Assembly (NCBI GenBank): GCA_051453625.1
Contig: JBOZIK010000001.1
Span: 142,202,264 to 142,266,263, forward strand
Direction of reading: 5' to 3'
DNA length: 64,000 nt
From: Welwitschia mirabilis
Taxonomy: Eukaryota > Gnetophyta > Gnetopsida > Welwitschiales
Each line of letters starts with the position of its first letter. Position 1 is the first letter of the stretch. Both the position numbers and the translations under genes were made by a program. Positions 1 to 13,642 of this stretch are shown in pieces. The notes under the pieces were generated by a model. That model saw nothing but the letters and a program-made list of their open reading frames with translations. It was not told the DNA's origin and did not search any database.

Positions 1-720
1 CAAAATAAAAATTTTGACATGTTAGTATGTAATTAATGATTCTTTAAAATTTGTAATACTATCATTAAGTATATCCTACTTTTTCCATAGGATTTAGAAT
101 AAATGAAACTATAATCAATAAATACAATTATAAAGAAATCAAAATTTAGCTAGAAGATGTGATTCAGAATACTTAAGAATACTATAGAAGGATTAGTTAA
201 ATCAAAAAATATGACAATGAACTTATAGTATCCATAGTGGCTTCTAAAATCTATTTTGTAAATGTCTTCTTTTCTAAGTTGAATATTATGGTATTTAGAT
301 GTTAAATACTTTTGAAAATGGCTTATCTTTCTTGAATTGGTATAACGATCATCTATTCTTAGTAGTGGATGTTTATTCTTAACACTAACTTTATTCAAAT
401 ATCTATAATCAATGCATAACCTAAGTATTTAATCCTTTTTCTTTACAAAAAAAAAAAGGTACTCTTGATGGTGATAAAATAAAATGAATGAAAACTTTTT
501 ATAAATTTCATCATGCTAAATGTTTTATTCTTTAATTTCTATAAGAGGCATCCTTTATGATTCATTATAAATTAATTGATTTATTAAGCTAAAATTAATG
601 AAAAACTTAACATATTAGAAAGGTAACATTCTTGGTAATTATTTTGTAAATACATTAAGATATTCTTGAATTATTAGTATCCTTTATAATAATGTTTCTC
701 CTTTTATTATAATAAGTAAC
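1..720 (-). pseudogene. Ty3/gypsy reverse transcriptase remnant (chromovirus type)
   Basis: Read on the minus strand from about 720 down to 1, this is the pol region just before and through the RT fingers and palm. Landmarks in order are a QEYLNVFTK-like stretch (720-650; compare the family's EFPDVFPEELP), KKKD followed by LRLCIDY (about 440-400), the linker NKVSVKNKHPLLRIDD (398-350), YGYYKFIV and FDLTN (about 235-190), and FIDYSFIYSKS where active elements have the catalytic FIDDIL-YSKS (about 100-60). The second catalytic aspartate is therefore Tyr. Stops interrupt several places, but residues 398-150 stay open for 82 codons. The linker is typical of chromoviruses (Tekay/Galadriel-like), which is known of the family; that this copy is dead is inferred. 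The element runs off the left edge. Confidence 0.9.
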
Positions 721-3700
721 TAATTAAAGTAAAAAATTAATTTTTAAAATTATGATATTTTGGTTTGAGACTTGACAAAAAGAATTACATACTTAACATA
801 ATAATTTAACTTAAGGAAAATAAATAAAGCATAAATAGTTTAAAAATTAAGCATAAATAAATCTCTTGGATTAAATTTCATCTATAATGAAAGTGTACTT
901 GCATTAAACTAATGCAACTTGGCATATAATCTTATAAAAATATTGTTTATTATTTTATCAAGTTTTCATTTTACATGATAAAAAATTTATTAATAAGTGA
1001 CATTTATGTAATTATAACACATGACATACAAGAAAATTTTTGAATTTCATCTATAAAAAAAGCTTAATTTTATGGGACAGAAACATAATTAAAAAAGAAA
1101 TAATATTGGTAACTATATTTTGTTACTCTGAAGATCATTTATAACTCAAATGGATGATTAAAAGAGAAAGTAGTCAATCTAACTTAACTCATTATTATGT
1201 AAAAAAAATTTTTTGAAAAATTTTACTACTTGAGATAATGTAAAATTAATGCATATGAGTCATTAAAATATCTTATTCCATTTTATATTAATTGTAAAAT
1301 AAGTTAGAATAAAAAGATAGCTCTTTGAAAACATGATTCTTAAAATTGCTAAAGTAAATCATTTGATTTTAATAATATTTTTACTAAGTCTTAATGCATT
1401 TGATTTTAGAAATAAATCTTAACTAGGCTTGATATTAGTTATAAAGCTAATGTACATATAACATAGATTATAAATCAACTAGTCATTAATAAAAAATCAT
1501 TAGATGAATGTTTATCCTATTAAAGAAAAACATAGTTAATCTTATGATTATTTGATTATAAGAAAGAAAGTAAAATTGAGAATAGAAATAAAGGAACCTA
1601 AGAAAATAGAATTAAATTTTTTTAGAACCATAAAGGTGATTAAAATATGTTATAACATAATTCTTAGAATTACAAATTCAATATCAAGTAAGATTAATTG
1701 TAAGTAATAGGAAAGAGACATTTACACAAATCTACAAAAATATGACCAACCCTACTTTGACTAAGAATATTAAAAAACAAAATTTAATAAAATGGATTTT
1801 ATATTATAAAATACTTAAAAATACTAAAAACAATCAAATCTTAAGTTTTTTCAAAACATAAAAATAATAACTAAAACGTTTACTATGCAAAAAATTAAAA
1901 ATTAAAATATCATAGAGACTATAACTCAACTATACATAGTCAAAAATGGGATTAGAGGCTAAATTAGGATTTTAACTCCTTGTACATGAAAGTTTCTAAT
2001 TAATATAGGAATCTCATGACTAAAGTTTAGATTAATTGGAGTTAAAAAAATATTTATGTCCAAAACAAGCAATAAAATCCATTACTCCTTTTAATTAAGA
2101 GAATAACAAAATGAAAAAAATAAATTAATGTAATAATAAATATCTTGAATTTTTTAGTTAAGTAAATTACATATGTACATACTAAATGTATGCTATTTAA
2201 AAACTAAAAAAAGGAAAATCATCATTCAATGCTTAAAAATAAGGATGAAATTATAAGAGAGTGGCTTTAGAAGAAATGAGAACATTGGAGAAAATAAAAG
2301 AGAAGAGGATTAAAACACATTCTTTCTTTGATATAGATTCACCAATCATGCAAAATCAAAGAATTCTAATAATACTATTAGCAATAAGTATGGAACATGC
2401 TATAGAAAGTCCAATTGAATTATAAGAAATGCATGACAAAAATAAAAAAATCATGTAAACATAATCATAAATACATAAGGTAAAGGAACTTTTATTCTTA
2501 TTAACTAAAATCAAGCCATTTTTATTAGTATTTAATCCAAATACTTATAACATTTAATGGCTTATCATCCTTCTACACTATCTATTCATGTGTGTTGCAA
2601 CACACTGCAATACCCTCTAAATGAAAGAAAATGAGAAAAATAGAGATGAAAAATGGATTTCAAAGGATGTGAGAGCATAAAAATGAATATTGGTTGATAT
2701 AATAAATAAAAGTGAAGAATAGAAAAGGATTTCTAAGCTAATGTAGAAAGAAGATCAACTTGTAAAAAAAGAAACTAGAGATAAAAATGGTCAGAATTTC
2801 TTTTCTAAAAGAGAAAAAAATTAATCATGAAAATTTATAAAATGACTTTGATAGCAAATGTTTGGTTTCAATTTTTGATTTGGCATTGAGTGAGGGTTTT
2901 ATATAGATTTACTTGAATTGGTTTAAGGTGAGGTAGGTGTCATAACTTTTGATTTTTATGATGTGATTTATACTTATAACAGAGAAAGAATTACATGATG
3001 TTATAGTTATAAGATGCACTAGGAAATGGTATAGTTGCATCACAAGTAGTTATGCTAGTAGTACCCAACATGCTAAAATTAAATTTTCCTTAATAACATT
3101 TATTATAACTAATATTACATGAAAAAATTATATTTAACTTAGGAACAAATAAATTATAGCTCTCAAAACATAGATTTTTAATGTAATAATATCATGTTAT
3201 GCTCTGATTTTTTCTAATGTTGTGCATGTAGTTTTAAAGTAAGTCAAAATTGTTACATTAGCAAGTTCATGAAATATGATGATGAAAAAAGGGCTATGAG
3301 TTATCTTTAGGCCTAACAAGTTTAAGAAGTTATTTATGCTTTGCATTTTTATCTTAGATGTTATCCTATTAATCATAGTCATTATAAGTTACCTTAAAAT
3401 AAATCATAATGTATTTTTTTATGATCATTAAATCCATGATACTTTTTCTCCTAAAAAGTACAAAAATACCTCTAGGTATAGTATTCTAGTTCTAAAATAA
3501 TAAAAAATTATAAATGTTAATACCTTTATTTATCAAAATTTTAAGTGGCATCACACCCTGCATCTCGTCACCTTATTTGTCTCATAGAAGTGGTGATGAT
3601 AAGAAGAATGAATATTGTTATTAATTTAGATGTTTATTACATAGTGTGGTACTAGAGCTATTATTAGAATACCTAAAAATATTCATCATTTCACCTAGTG

Positions 3701-4124
3701 ATGATGAGCTATATCCTTTACCTAGTTCTAGAGACAAATAATATAGATGTCTATAGCTTTATATAGGTGGTTACTAAAGGTTAATCCTATAAAATATTAA
3801 AAAAATGTAAAAAAATAGTAATCATGATAGCATAATAATAGTTGTGATAAGAGAAAATGAGTATAATGTAGAGAAATTAGATATTTAAATCATTTATTCC
3901 TTATTTAAAAAAAGTAAAGTAAACATTTTACTATTTTTATTTTTCACAATGTTAAAAAGATAGATAACATAAAGCATACTCAAAGTATCATATTATAGTA
4001 TAGTTTTATAAAACGATCACATAGATTTCACATATGAAAAACATATAGTAGGATACATGAATATGATCAAGCATTACATACATAGAAATCATTAATAAAG
4101 GTGAAAGTTAAAAAAATGGTTTTA
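721..4124. other. Gene-free AT-rich stretch, probably decayed retroelement
   Basis: No recognisable coding domain on either strand. The sequence is A/T-dominated with almost no CpG. By position it would be the protease/gag part of the minus-strand gypsy element whose RT lies at 1-720, but I could not identify a protease triad or a zinc knuckle, so this is only positional inference. Confidence 0.4.
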
Positions 4125-5144
4125 CTCCAACACTTTCATTTTTAGACTTTTTAAGGTCTAAATATTTAGCCCAAATAATTAAATAAAAACTAAATAAAAA
4201 TAATTTTTATCTTATTAAATCCACTACACTAATTTAATTTCTAGATTCTTTATTTATTAGCATATTATTATTTGAGATGAAATTCTTTACATTAGTGGTG
4301 GAAAATTATTGTGTTGAAATTATTAATTTAAATAATTTACTTTTTAACTAATGTAATTCATAATATTATTTTTGTAGTCTTTTTTTTATTTAGTGATATA
4401 TTTTTAGTGGATAATTAGTGGTTATATAAATATTATTTTATTTTCTTTTATAGTTATTGCATTGAATGTACCAGGATTAGTAAATTTCCTTATTTTAATG
4501 CAAAAACTCTTATAATAGTTATAATTGTTAAGTGCATTATGTTAGTTTATTTTAATATTTTATCTTAGTAGTACATGCTAAATCAATACCTATAATTATG
4601 ATGTTACATTTTCATTTATTATTTGTTAAAATGTATTCATTATAAAAAAATATTTATATGTGGTAAAATCTTATCTTAATGTTTCTATTAAAATTACTTA
4701 TAAAATGTCTCATTTGATTAGATAAATTAATGTAATTGCTATTTAGTTTTTTTCCCTTAATAGCTGTAACTAATGGTATGTTTTTAAAATTTATCCATAT
4801 TGAATGGCTTATTTGAGTTACTAATGATTCTTTATCTTTTCTAAAAATAGTGGGACATCATGTAAGTAAGGTTTATCTACTTATTTTGAAAAATGCTAAG
4901 AACTTTTAGACTATGTAACTTATTTATTGATGATGGAGGAATCTTTTTCATAAATATTAATTATTCATTATTGGTAAAATAATTTTAGCATGTTGGATAT
5001 TTACTATTATTATGATAAAATATCAAATGTATCTAATGGCTAAGAAAAGTAATGATTAAGGGTTTGAGAATCATAACTATTCTTCCCAAGATAGTAGTGG
5101 CTTATGTATCCCTTAATATCCTTTATTCCATTTCTTCTTCTCAT

Positions 5145-5154
5145 TATAAATAGG
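5145..5154 (+). promoter_or_regulatory. TATA box of LTR A (TATAAATAGG)
   Basis: TATAAATAGG in the context CATTATAAATAGGATTTCC is a near-ideal plant TATA box. The same box with the same surroundings occurs in LTR B at 17553-17562, so it marks the U3/R region of this LTR family. Transcription would run rightward. Confidence 0.7.
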
Positions 5155-5435
5155 ATTTCCTTTTCTTTAGTCTTATTCTTTGGAAAAACTTATAGTCTTA
5201 GATTTTAATGACCCTGCACCTTAAAGATCTAGATACTTTTACGTCTATGGAGTCTTGGAGTTTATGAAGTTTGGGCATAGTAACCTCTAGTATTGGAAAC
5301 CGTCCTGTCAAATTTTAAATATGGTCCTAAGTCCTTACATCCTTATATGGTCCAAAGAAATTCCTATTTTCTTCTTAAATTTTATGATTTCTTAAATTTC
5401 TTGTAAACTTTTAAAAATATCTTGTATATCTTTAA

Positions 5436-7481
5436 TTGGTTTAAAATCTTTCTATGAGTATTTATATGTTTAAAGATTATTCTTGTATGAATCTTGTTTC
5501 TTGTGAAGTTGAAAAATTCTAAAATATTAAATTATTTTGTGAAAATTATTGATGCTTGAGAAGTAAATCTTGTCATTTATTATAACATCCATTGAAACTT
5601 CAAATATTCTTATAGAAATGAGAGTTTCACAAATCACCAAATGAGGTTATGGAGTATCAAAATCCATAGATCAATAAATAAGACAGTGGAATTAATAAAT
5701 CCATGGATGACTAAATCAGGTGATGGAAAAATAAAAATAAAATCCTATATCATTAAATGATTCAATAGTAATATAAAAATAAAACCCTAGATTTCTAAAT
5801 GTGTCAGTGGAAATGATGATTCATAGATCATCAAGTGAGGTAGTGGACAAATAAAATTAAAACCATAGATCGCCAAATGAGATAGTTGGTAAATCATATG
5901 ATAAAACCATTTAATATTATCCCATTTTCCATGAAATCTAATTCTTGATTTTTTTCTTTTTTATTGTAGTCTTATCTTAATCTATATCTTGGGATTCTTC
6001 TTACCTTAATTTTTACCTTATCAAGGCCATACTAGGAACTATGATGATTTATGATTCTCACTTCATAATGTTTTGTGTTAAACCAAATGATTAATAAGAG
6101 CATAGTAAAAGCTAATATATCTTACCAAGGTGAGCACTTAAAAATGAAATATTTATTATCTACCTTCTTGTACTTGAAAAATATTAATTAAAGTGAATTT
6201 TTTAACTATTATAACTTATGATCTTATTATATCATATGGTTAAATTTTTATTTCTAAAAATTCATTATAATTTATTTCTATTATACTTGTAAACATTATA
6301 GCCTTAATATATCAAATTATTGTATTTCTTAAAATTCTAGTTTTACTTTTAATTTTAGAAGGCTCATAGCTGTAGCTTTAGTTGAAATTTAGTTTAATAA
6401 NNNNNNNNNNNNNNNNNNNNNNNNNNNNNNNNNNNNNNNNNNNNNNNNNNNNNNNNNNNNNNNNNNNNNNNNNNNNNNNNNNNNNNNNNNNNNNNNNNNN
6501 TTGTTTTAAAATATTTCTATGAATATTTTGCTATATGTTTAAAGATTATTCTTGTATAAATATTATTTCTTATGAAGTTGAAAAATTCTAAAATATTAAA
6601 TTATTTTGTAAAAATTCTTGATGCTTAAGAAGTAAATCTATGAAAGTAAATCTTACCTTTATTGTAACATCCATTGAAACTCCAAATATTCTTATAAAAA
6701 TGAGAGTTTCACAGATCACCCAATGAGGTAATGGAATATCAAAATCCATAAATCAATAAATAAGACAGTGGAATTAATAAATCCATGGATGACTAAATGA
6801 GGTAGTGAAAAAATAAAAATAAAATCCTATATCATTTAATTATTTAATATTAATATAAAAATAAAAACCTAGATTTCTAAATGAGTTAGTGGAAATGATA
6901 ATTCATAGATCATCAAGTGAGGTAGTGGACAAATAAAATTAAAACCATAGATCACCAAATGAGACAATTGGTAAATAATATGATAAAACCATATAATATT
7001 ACCTCATTTTTCATGAAATATAATTCTTGATTTTTTTTACTTTTTATTCTAGTCTTATTTTAATCTATATCTTGGGATTCTTGTTACCTTAATTTTTATC
7101 TTACCAAGGCCATACTAGGAACTATGATGTTTTATGATTCTCACTTCATACTCTTTTGTGTTAAATAAATGATTAATAAGAGCATAGTAAAAGCTAATAT
7201 ATCTTATTAAGGAGGGCATATGAAAATAAAATATTTATTATCTACCTTGTGCTTGAAAAATATTAATTAGAGTGAATTTTTTTTAACTATTGTAACTTAT
7301 GATCTCATTATATCACATGGTTAACTTTTTATTTCTAAAAGTTCATTGTAACTTATTTTTATTATACTTGTAAATATTATAGCCTTAAGATATCAAATTA
7401 TTTTATTTCTTAAAATTTTAGTTTTTGTTTTAATTTTAAAAGGCTCATAGTTGTAGCTTTAGTTGAAATTCAATTTAATAA
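5436..7481 (+). repeat. Direct duplication flanking gap 6401-6500
   Basis: 5436-6400 and 6501-7481 are the same LTR A segment with scattered substitutions and small indels. The left copy ends at the gap and the right copy starts at the gap. This is what two unmerged overlapping contigs or haplotypes would give; a true tandem duplication is less likely. Confidence 0.85.
5631..5930 (+). repeat. About 40-bp minisatellite inside the LTR (6-7 degenerate units)
   Basis: Repeated units follow the pattern AA-CCATAGATCACCAAATGAGG-TAGTGG-AAATAAAAAT, each beginning with a CCATAGATCA-like core and ending in an A-rich spacer. The same array occurs in the duplicated copy at about 6704-7000 and in LTR B at about 18030-18330 and 18508-18720, so it is an inherited part of this LTR family. 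Confidence 0.75.
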
Positions 7482-7955
7482 ATTTTAGCTATCATGTATT
7501 TCTTTTCTATTGTAAATATACATTTCTTATAGTAATCAACCTTCTTTGTATCATATTTCTATTAAATTTAGTAATAATATATGTAGTTCAGTCCTTTATT
7601 TATAGATCTTATTATTCCATTATTGTTTTTTAAAATATTACATATTGTTGAATACGTTCATGGCTAACCTTTCAATTCCTTAAGCTAATTCTTTTCTTCT
7701 ACTCTACTAATTCTCATGGTTAGGCTATTAACTTTTAATATTATTATGTTGGATCTATGTTTTTTCTTAAAACTTAATACCACTTTATATTACTAGCTAA
7801 TATTTTATTTGTTAAGATCTAAGCTTAATTTATATTATTTTAATGTTATACTTTTATGATTAGAACCCCTTTTCATTATAAATTAACTTAAGTACTTTAA
7901 TATCTTTTAGCTCATCTCAACATCTTAAAAGATAGAGTCGTTCAAAGTAAATAGG

Positions 7956-8100
7956 TGAAAAATGTAGACTTAACATTTTGGTATTAAATCAATATTTTAA
8001 CTTTTTGGGTGAAAATATGAACTTTACATTTTGGTATCAAAGAAACATTTAAATTTTTTTGCTAAAAATTATGGATGTTACCTTTTGGGTATGAGAGCCT
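7956..8100 (+). repeat. Tandem LTR-end/primer-binding-site units (3 copies)
   Basis: Three units of about 53 bp each start with GTGAAAA(A/T)-TG-GACTT and contain the terminal LTR sequence TTTACATTTTGG followed by a tRNA-iMet-type primer-binding motif. The motif reads TGGTATTAAATC in unit 1, TGGTATCAAAG in unit 2 (8031-8042) and GGGTATGAGAGCCTAGGTT in unit 3. TGGTATCAGAGC is the usual plant PBS. The copy at 8757-8866 has only two units; LTR B has three (19678-19815 and 23265-23402). Confidence 0.7.
8029..8042 (+). promoter_or_regulatory. Primer-binding site (tRNA-iMet type) after LTR A
   Basis: TTTTGGTATCAAAG differs by one base from the standard TGGTATCAGAG of plant gypsy elements and follows TTTACA, a plausible LTR 3' terminus. 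A second candidate at 8087-8104 (GGGTATGAGAGCCTAGGTT) is the reiterated copy; which one was used cannot be told. Confidence 0.6.
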
Positions 8101-9830
8101 AGGTTGTGATTCGGTTGGGTATAATTGCTATTAAGTTGTTATAAATTTATTAAAAAAATAAATTTATATTCTTGAGAGCATATATAAAGTTTGAAGGATC
8201 CTTTATTTTTAGATTCAGTGAAATTTCCAAAAGGAATATTAGGAAGATCAAAAACAATGTAATAAAGAGGATGTTCTATTTTAATTTCTTACTCTGATAA
8301 TCAGTGATGATGATAAAAAATAAGAACATACACATTATAGTAAAGAATTATAAGAAGAAATTTCATTTTTATTTTTTTACTTTACTAAGGAATAACTATA
8401 GTTTATTTACTCATGCATTGTGGTGGTCTAGTTAAACTTACAAAAACATNNNNNNNNNNNNNNNNNNNNNNNNNNNNNNNNNNNNNNNNNNNNNNNNNNN
8501 NNNNNNNNNNNNNNNNNNNNNNNNNNNNNNNNNNNNNNNNNNNNNNNNNTATGTTGGATCTATGCTGTCTATTAAAACTTAATACCAATTTATATTACTA
8601 GTTAATATTTTATTTGTTAAGATCTAAGATTAATTTATATTATTTTAATGTTATACTTTTATGCTTAAAACCCCTTTTCATTATAAATTAGCTTAAGTAC
8701 TTTAATATCTTTTACCTCATCTCTACACATTAATAGAAATAGTCATTCCAAGTAAATAGGTGAAAAATGTAGACTTTACATTTTGGTATCAAAGAAACAT
8801 TTAAATTTTTTTAGTAAAAATTATGGATGTTACCTTTTGAGTATGAGAGCCTAGGTTGTGATTTGATTAGATATAATTGCTATTAAGTTGTTATAAATTT
8901 ATTAAGAAAATAAATTTAGATTCTTGAGAGCATCTACAAATTTTAAAGGATCCTTTATTTTTAGAGTCAGTGAAATTTCCAAAAGGAATATTAAGTAGAT
9001 AAAAAATAATGTGATAAAGAAGACGTTCTGTTTTAATTTCTTACTCTGACAATCAGTGATGATGATAACAAATAAGAACATAAACATTATAGTAAAGAAT
9101 TATAAGAAGCCATTTCATTTTTATTTTTTACTTTACTAAGGAATAACTATAGTTTATTTACTCATGCATTGTGATGGTCTAGTTAAACTTACAAAAACCT
9201 CTAAAAGTGGAGGAATAATTGTTGTGTATACTAATTGTTCTAGATTCAATCTAGGCTAGTGACATTAGTGAGCCCTTATACTAGGAACAATGATTTCAGT
9301 CATTATTTTATAATATAAAATGATGAGAAAGAGGAACAAATGTATATACACATGTAAAGAATATTTATGAACATTGTACAAATTCTATTTTTCCTTCTTA
9401 GCAAATGTTGAGAAGAAGTATATAAAGATTACATCCAAAACCTTAATGCAATTATAATAAAGATGCAAGTGATTTTTTAAAGAAAATATTATTTTCTATT
9501 ATTTCATTGTATTTAAATTCTATAGTCTCTTTAATTCATGAAATGATTGTACACCTTTATGATTCATTACTAAAAATAACCACTGAAAATAACTCACTAA
9601 AAATAATTACTAAATGTAATGATGTATTTTACATTTCTTTATCTCTTGTAACTCCATCATCCATTAGAAATATTTTTACTTAATGAGGAAAAAAAAATTT
9701 AATAATGATCCTAAGGCTTTTAGTGCTTTTAAAATTTGTAAAACTTATCAAATAAACATTAGTGGCTGAGGTTTGCAACATTCTCACATGGATTTAAAGA
9801 AAAATCACTTTATTATTATAAGCCTCTTAA

Positions 9831-9877
9831 GTGTGTGCATTTATTTTGGCTTTTGCAAAGGCTAAAAGCCACACACA
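9831..9877. repeat. Nested inverted repeat (hairpin)
   Basis: GTGTGTG (9831-9837) pairs with CACACAC (9870-9876), and inside it GGCTTTT (9848-9854) pairs with AAAAGCC (9864-9870) across the loop GCAAAGGCT. The two stems share one C, so they cannot both be complete at once. No target-site duplication was found. Confidence 0.5.
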
Positions 9878-10637
9878 CTTTATTAATAATGAATTCCACT
9901 TGGATTTCCATACATGAATCACTTTAATTTATATGTATGACCAATTTAAACTATTATATGATGTGTACAGGTATACAATAAAATGTCTAAATCTATTAAA
10001 AAAGGCATGATTTCTTTAGAAACATGGAATGTTTGAAAGAAACGTAATAAGGTGGAATTATCTCTAATCTAAAATATCTTGTAATTATTGTAAGATCTTG
10101 TGAATGCTCTTAATAAGCTATTTAGATCCATGAGTTTTCTATTAAACTTAAGCTTGCGTGAAGTAGTCTTTTTATTTCTAATACACTAGTTAGTCTTTAT
10201 GTAGACTTTATAAGAATTAAACCTGCATATAAAGTATTTACTTTAGTATCTAAGCTTGAAATTATTAACTAAAATGTAATGATTTATAGATGTTATCATT
10301 GTGATAGGAATTGAGATGTTCAAATGTTATCTCAAAAAATGGTTTCTTCTATTTTTGTATAGATCCCTTCTTGTGCTAGCTTGGATTCTTTAAATCATAG
10401 GAAGAAGGTACATGATTGAGTTGTAAATTTTGTATTGAGACATGTCTTATAGTAGAAAATGCTCTTATCTCTATGCATTTTAAAATTAAATTGATTAAGG
10501 ATTCAAATAAATTATTTAAAAAAAGGGCTAAAATAGATATAGTTTTATGAAAGGCCATGTTATGGGGATATAATAAAAAGAATAGAATTAAAGATGGTTT
10601 TAACATTATCATGAAATACATTGGGTAATTGTAGAGA

Positions 10638-13600
10638 TAGATAATATTAATAAGTCTTGCATTCTCTCATCCTACAAGGGTCTAGAAATCGTGGAGTGAG
10701 AAAAGTAGTTACATGAACATGCAAAGGTTACTGGATTTAAGTCTCATAACTTTGTATAAGATTGTCTTATAACTATGTATGGAGATGTTAGAGAGGGATT
10801 AAAGAAAAAGGAAAAAAGGGGGATAAAAACAAAGGAAAAAAAGTCTTTGCAATGTTGCCTTGAAAGGTTCTTTATTATTAAATGAAATATAAAATCATTA
10901 TCATATTTCACATTTAATTATTAAGAAGAAAATAAACATACAAAATTAAGATAAAGTATAACATATAATGAAAGACAAACATAAATGATAGATATAAGAA
11001 TTTTTATTTGAATAACTTAAGACCTACTTTTCATTATTAGAAACAAGTATGTTACATTTTCTGGGTTTAAGTATCTTACTAGGCTAATGATGTCCATCTA
11101 TAGTGTTATATTAAAGATATTTAAAAAATAAGAAATAGAAGGAGATTATTAATAAGAAAATGTAATATCCCATAGTGTGGAAAAAATTTGTTCTATTAAG
11201 AATATATTACTTAAATATGAAAAATCCATGTTCAGGTGGGTATGAAAGTGATTTTTCATATGGTTCATATTTCAAAAAGGAATGTATAATAAATTTACAC
11301 AACAAAGTCTATTTTCGCTATATATGCTTTTTGAGTTAAATTTTGGGTTCATTTTTAAGTTCCTTTTGGATTATAGCATGTGAAAGTAGTATTTGTATGC
11401 ATATTATTGTGCTTTAATCTAATAAATAAAAATATTAATAGAAAAAGAGATAAAGCAAAGAATAAAAGTCACTGTACTAAAGATCAAAGTGAAGATGCCA
11501 ATTATTTGGAGAAAATACATCATGCATCCTTCCGAAATAGAGACTACTAAACATCTTATTCTAGCTCTTATGAAAAGGAAAGACATATATATCATTATTT
11601 ACCTTCATGAATGAATTTTAATGTTCATTTACTTACATTAATTAGATCGAGCAAGTTCACTGTACCTTATTTTTCTATTTCACTATTATATTTTTTAATG
11701 TTTAGACTTAATATGCATATCTACTTATTAATATATTATAAATAGAAATATGTTAAAAATAAAATTATGAAATCCTATTAGAAGCAATTAAATGTTTAAA
11801 GTAAAATTAGACATGGAACATATGTTATATGCATACTCTTGTTGCCTTCATTTATAAATGATAAATTGACAATGATAGGAATATTCGTGATAGTAAGCAT
11901 TTTTCCTGCTTAAGGTTTGAGTTTCATTTCCATTGTATATAGTTTATACTAGGTAGCCTTATAAGATTAAATATATGTTTATGGTAGAAAATTTTCTATC
12001 CTAAGAAATTAAATACTAAAAATAACTTACTACTGATAGGATCGAGAACCCTAGAGGGGAGGTGAATAGGTTCTTTACAAAAACTTTAAGCTCAAAACAA
12101 CTTAACAGAATCTAATCATAGATTACATATAAATGAATANNNNNNNNNNNNNNNNNNNNNNNNNNNNNNNNNNNNNNNNNNNNNNNNNNNNNNNNNNNNN
12201 NNNNNNNNNNNNNNNNNNNNNNNNNNNNNNNNNNNNNNNTAGATCATATTAATAAGTCTTGCATTCTCTCATCCTACAAGGATCTACAAATCGTGGAGTG
12301 ATAAAAGTAGTTACATCAGCATGCAAAGGTTATTGGATTTAAGTCTCATAACTTTGTACAAGATTGCCATATAACTATGTATGAAAATGTTAGATAGGGA
12401 TTAAAGAAAAATAAAAAAAGGGGGAAAAAGAAAGGAAAAAATCTCTTTGCAATGTTGCCTCGAAAGAATCTTTATTATTGCAATGCAATGTAAAATCATT
12501 ATCATATTTCATATTTAATTATCAAGAAGAAAATAAACATGCAAAATTAAGATAAAGTATCACATATAATGAAAGACAAACATAAATGGTAGATATAAGA
12601 ATTTTCATTTGAATAACTTAAGACCTACTTTTCATTATTGGAAATTAGTATGTTATATTTTCTATGTTTAAGTATCTTACTAGGCTGATGATGTCCATCT
12701 ATAGTGTTATATGAAAGATATTTGAAAAATAAGACTTAAGATAGTAAGTTGTGAGAACTAAAAAATAGAAGGAGACTATTAATAAGAAAATGTAATATCC
12801 CATAGTGTAGAAAACATTTGTTCTATTAAGAATATATTACTCAAATATGAAAAATACATGTTCAGGTGGGCATGAAAGTGATTTTTCATATGATTCATAT
12901 TTAAAAAAGTTACACAACAAAGTCTATTTTCTATATATATGCTTTTTGAGTTAAATTTTGGGTTTCATTTTTAAGTTCCTTTTGGATTTAGCATGTGAAA
13001 GTAATATTTGTATGCATATTATTGTGCTTTAATCTATCATTAAAAATATTGATAGAAAAAAAATAAAGCAAAGAACAAGAATCACTATACTAAAGATCAA
13101 AGTGAAGATGCCATTTATTTGAATAAAATACATCATGCATCCTCTTGAAATAGAGACTACTAATCATCTTATTCTAGCTCTTATGAAAAGGAAAGGCATA
13201 TATATCATTATTTACCCTCATGAATGAATTTCAATGTCCATTTATTTGCATTGATTAGATCGAGCAAGTTTACTATACCTTATTATTCTATTTTACTGTT
13301 ATATTTTTCAATGTTCAGACTTAATATGCATATCTACTTATTAATATATTATAAATAGAAATATGGTAAAAATAAAATTATGAAATCCTATTAGAAGCAA
13401 TTAAATGTTTCAAGTAAAATTAGACATGAAACATATGTTGTATGCATACTCTTGTTGCCTTCATTTGTAAATGGTAAATTGGTAATGACAGGAATATTTA
13501 TGATAGTAAGCATTTTTTCCTACTTAAGGTTTGAGTTTCATTTCCATTGTATACATTTTATACTAGGTAGCCTTATAAGATCAAATATATTTTTATGTTA

Positions 13601-13641
13601 GAAATTTTTCTATCCTAAGACATTAAATACTAAAAATAACT
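10638..13641 (+). repeat. Direct duplication flanking gap 12140-12239
   Basis: 10638-12028 and 12240-13641 are the same about 1.4-kb sequence with point differences and small indels. For example, the right copy has about 30 extra bases near 12730-12760. The left copy leaves the alignment at 12029, where unrelated sequence runs to the gap. Confidence 0.85.
12029..12139 (+). mobile_element. Unmatched insert edge at a contig end
   Basis: At 12029 the left copy of the duplication changes abruptly to TGATAGGATCGAGAACCCTAG, followed by AGGGGAGGTGAATAGG and more unrelated sequence, while the right copy continues with different sequence at 13642. From memory, the GAACCCTAGAGGGG-GGTGAATAGG motif recurs in dispersed plant repeats; I did not verify this. 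It may be the left end of an inserted transposable element. Confidence 0.35.
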
Positions 13642-13642
13642 T

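Larger units (their letters stand above)
4125..8028 (+). mobile_element. LTR A of a chromovirus-like Ty3/gypsy element
   Basis: The stretch is collinear with LTR B (16351 onward) and more distantly with LTR C (32560 onward). Shared blocks include the AAATAAAAACTAAATAAAAATAA region after 4180, the TATAAATAGG box, the 40-bp minisatellite near 5.63-5.93 kb, and the AAGGCCATACTAGGAACTATGATG block near 6.03 kb. It ends at a TTTTGGTATCAAAG primer-binding site (8029-8042), so it is in plus orientation and would be a 5' LTR. Its left boundary is approximate because the usual TG terminus is mutated. A gap at 6401-6500 with duplicated flanks inflates its length by about 1 kb; the true LTR is probably near 2.9 kb. 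Confidence 0.7.
7745..9199 (+). repeat. Direct duplication flanking gap 8450-8549
   Basis: 7745-8449 and 8550-9199 are the same sequence: LTR A tail, PBS region and the start of the internal region. The right copy is shorter mainly because it lacks one unit of the PBS-containing tandem repeat near 8.76-8.87 kb. The duplication edges coincide exactly with the gap edges. Confidence 0.85.

Noticed and set aside
9174-9255. tRNA-like sequence (GGTCTAGTTAAAC ... GATTCAATC)
   Set aside because: Only a weak B-box match and no cloverleaf pairing; it is within the element interior shared by both copies.
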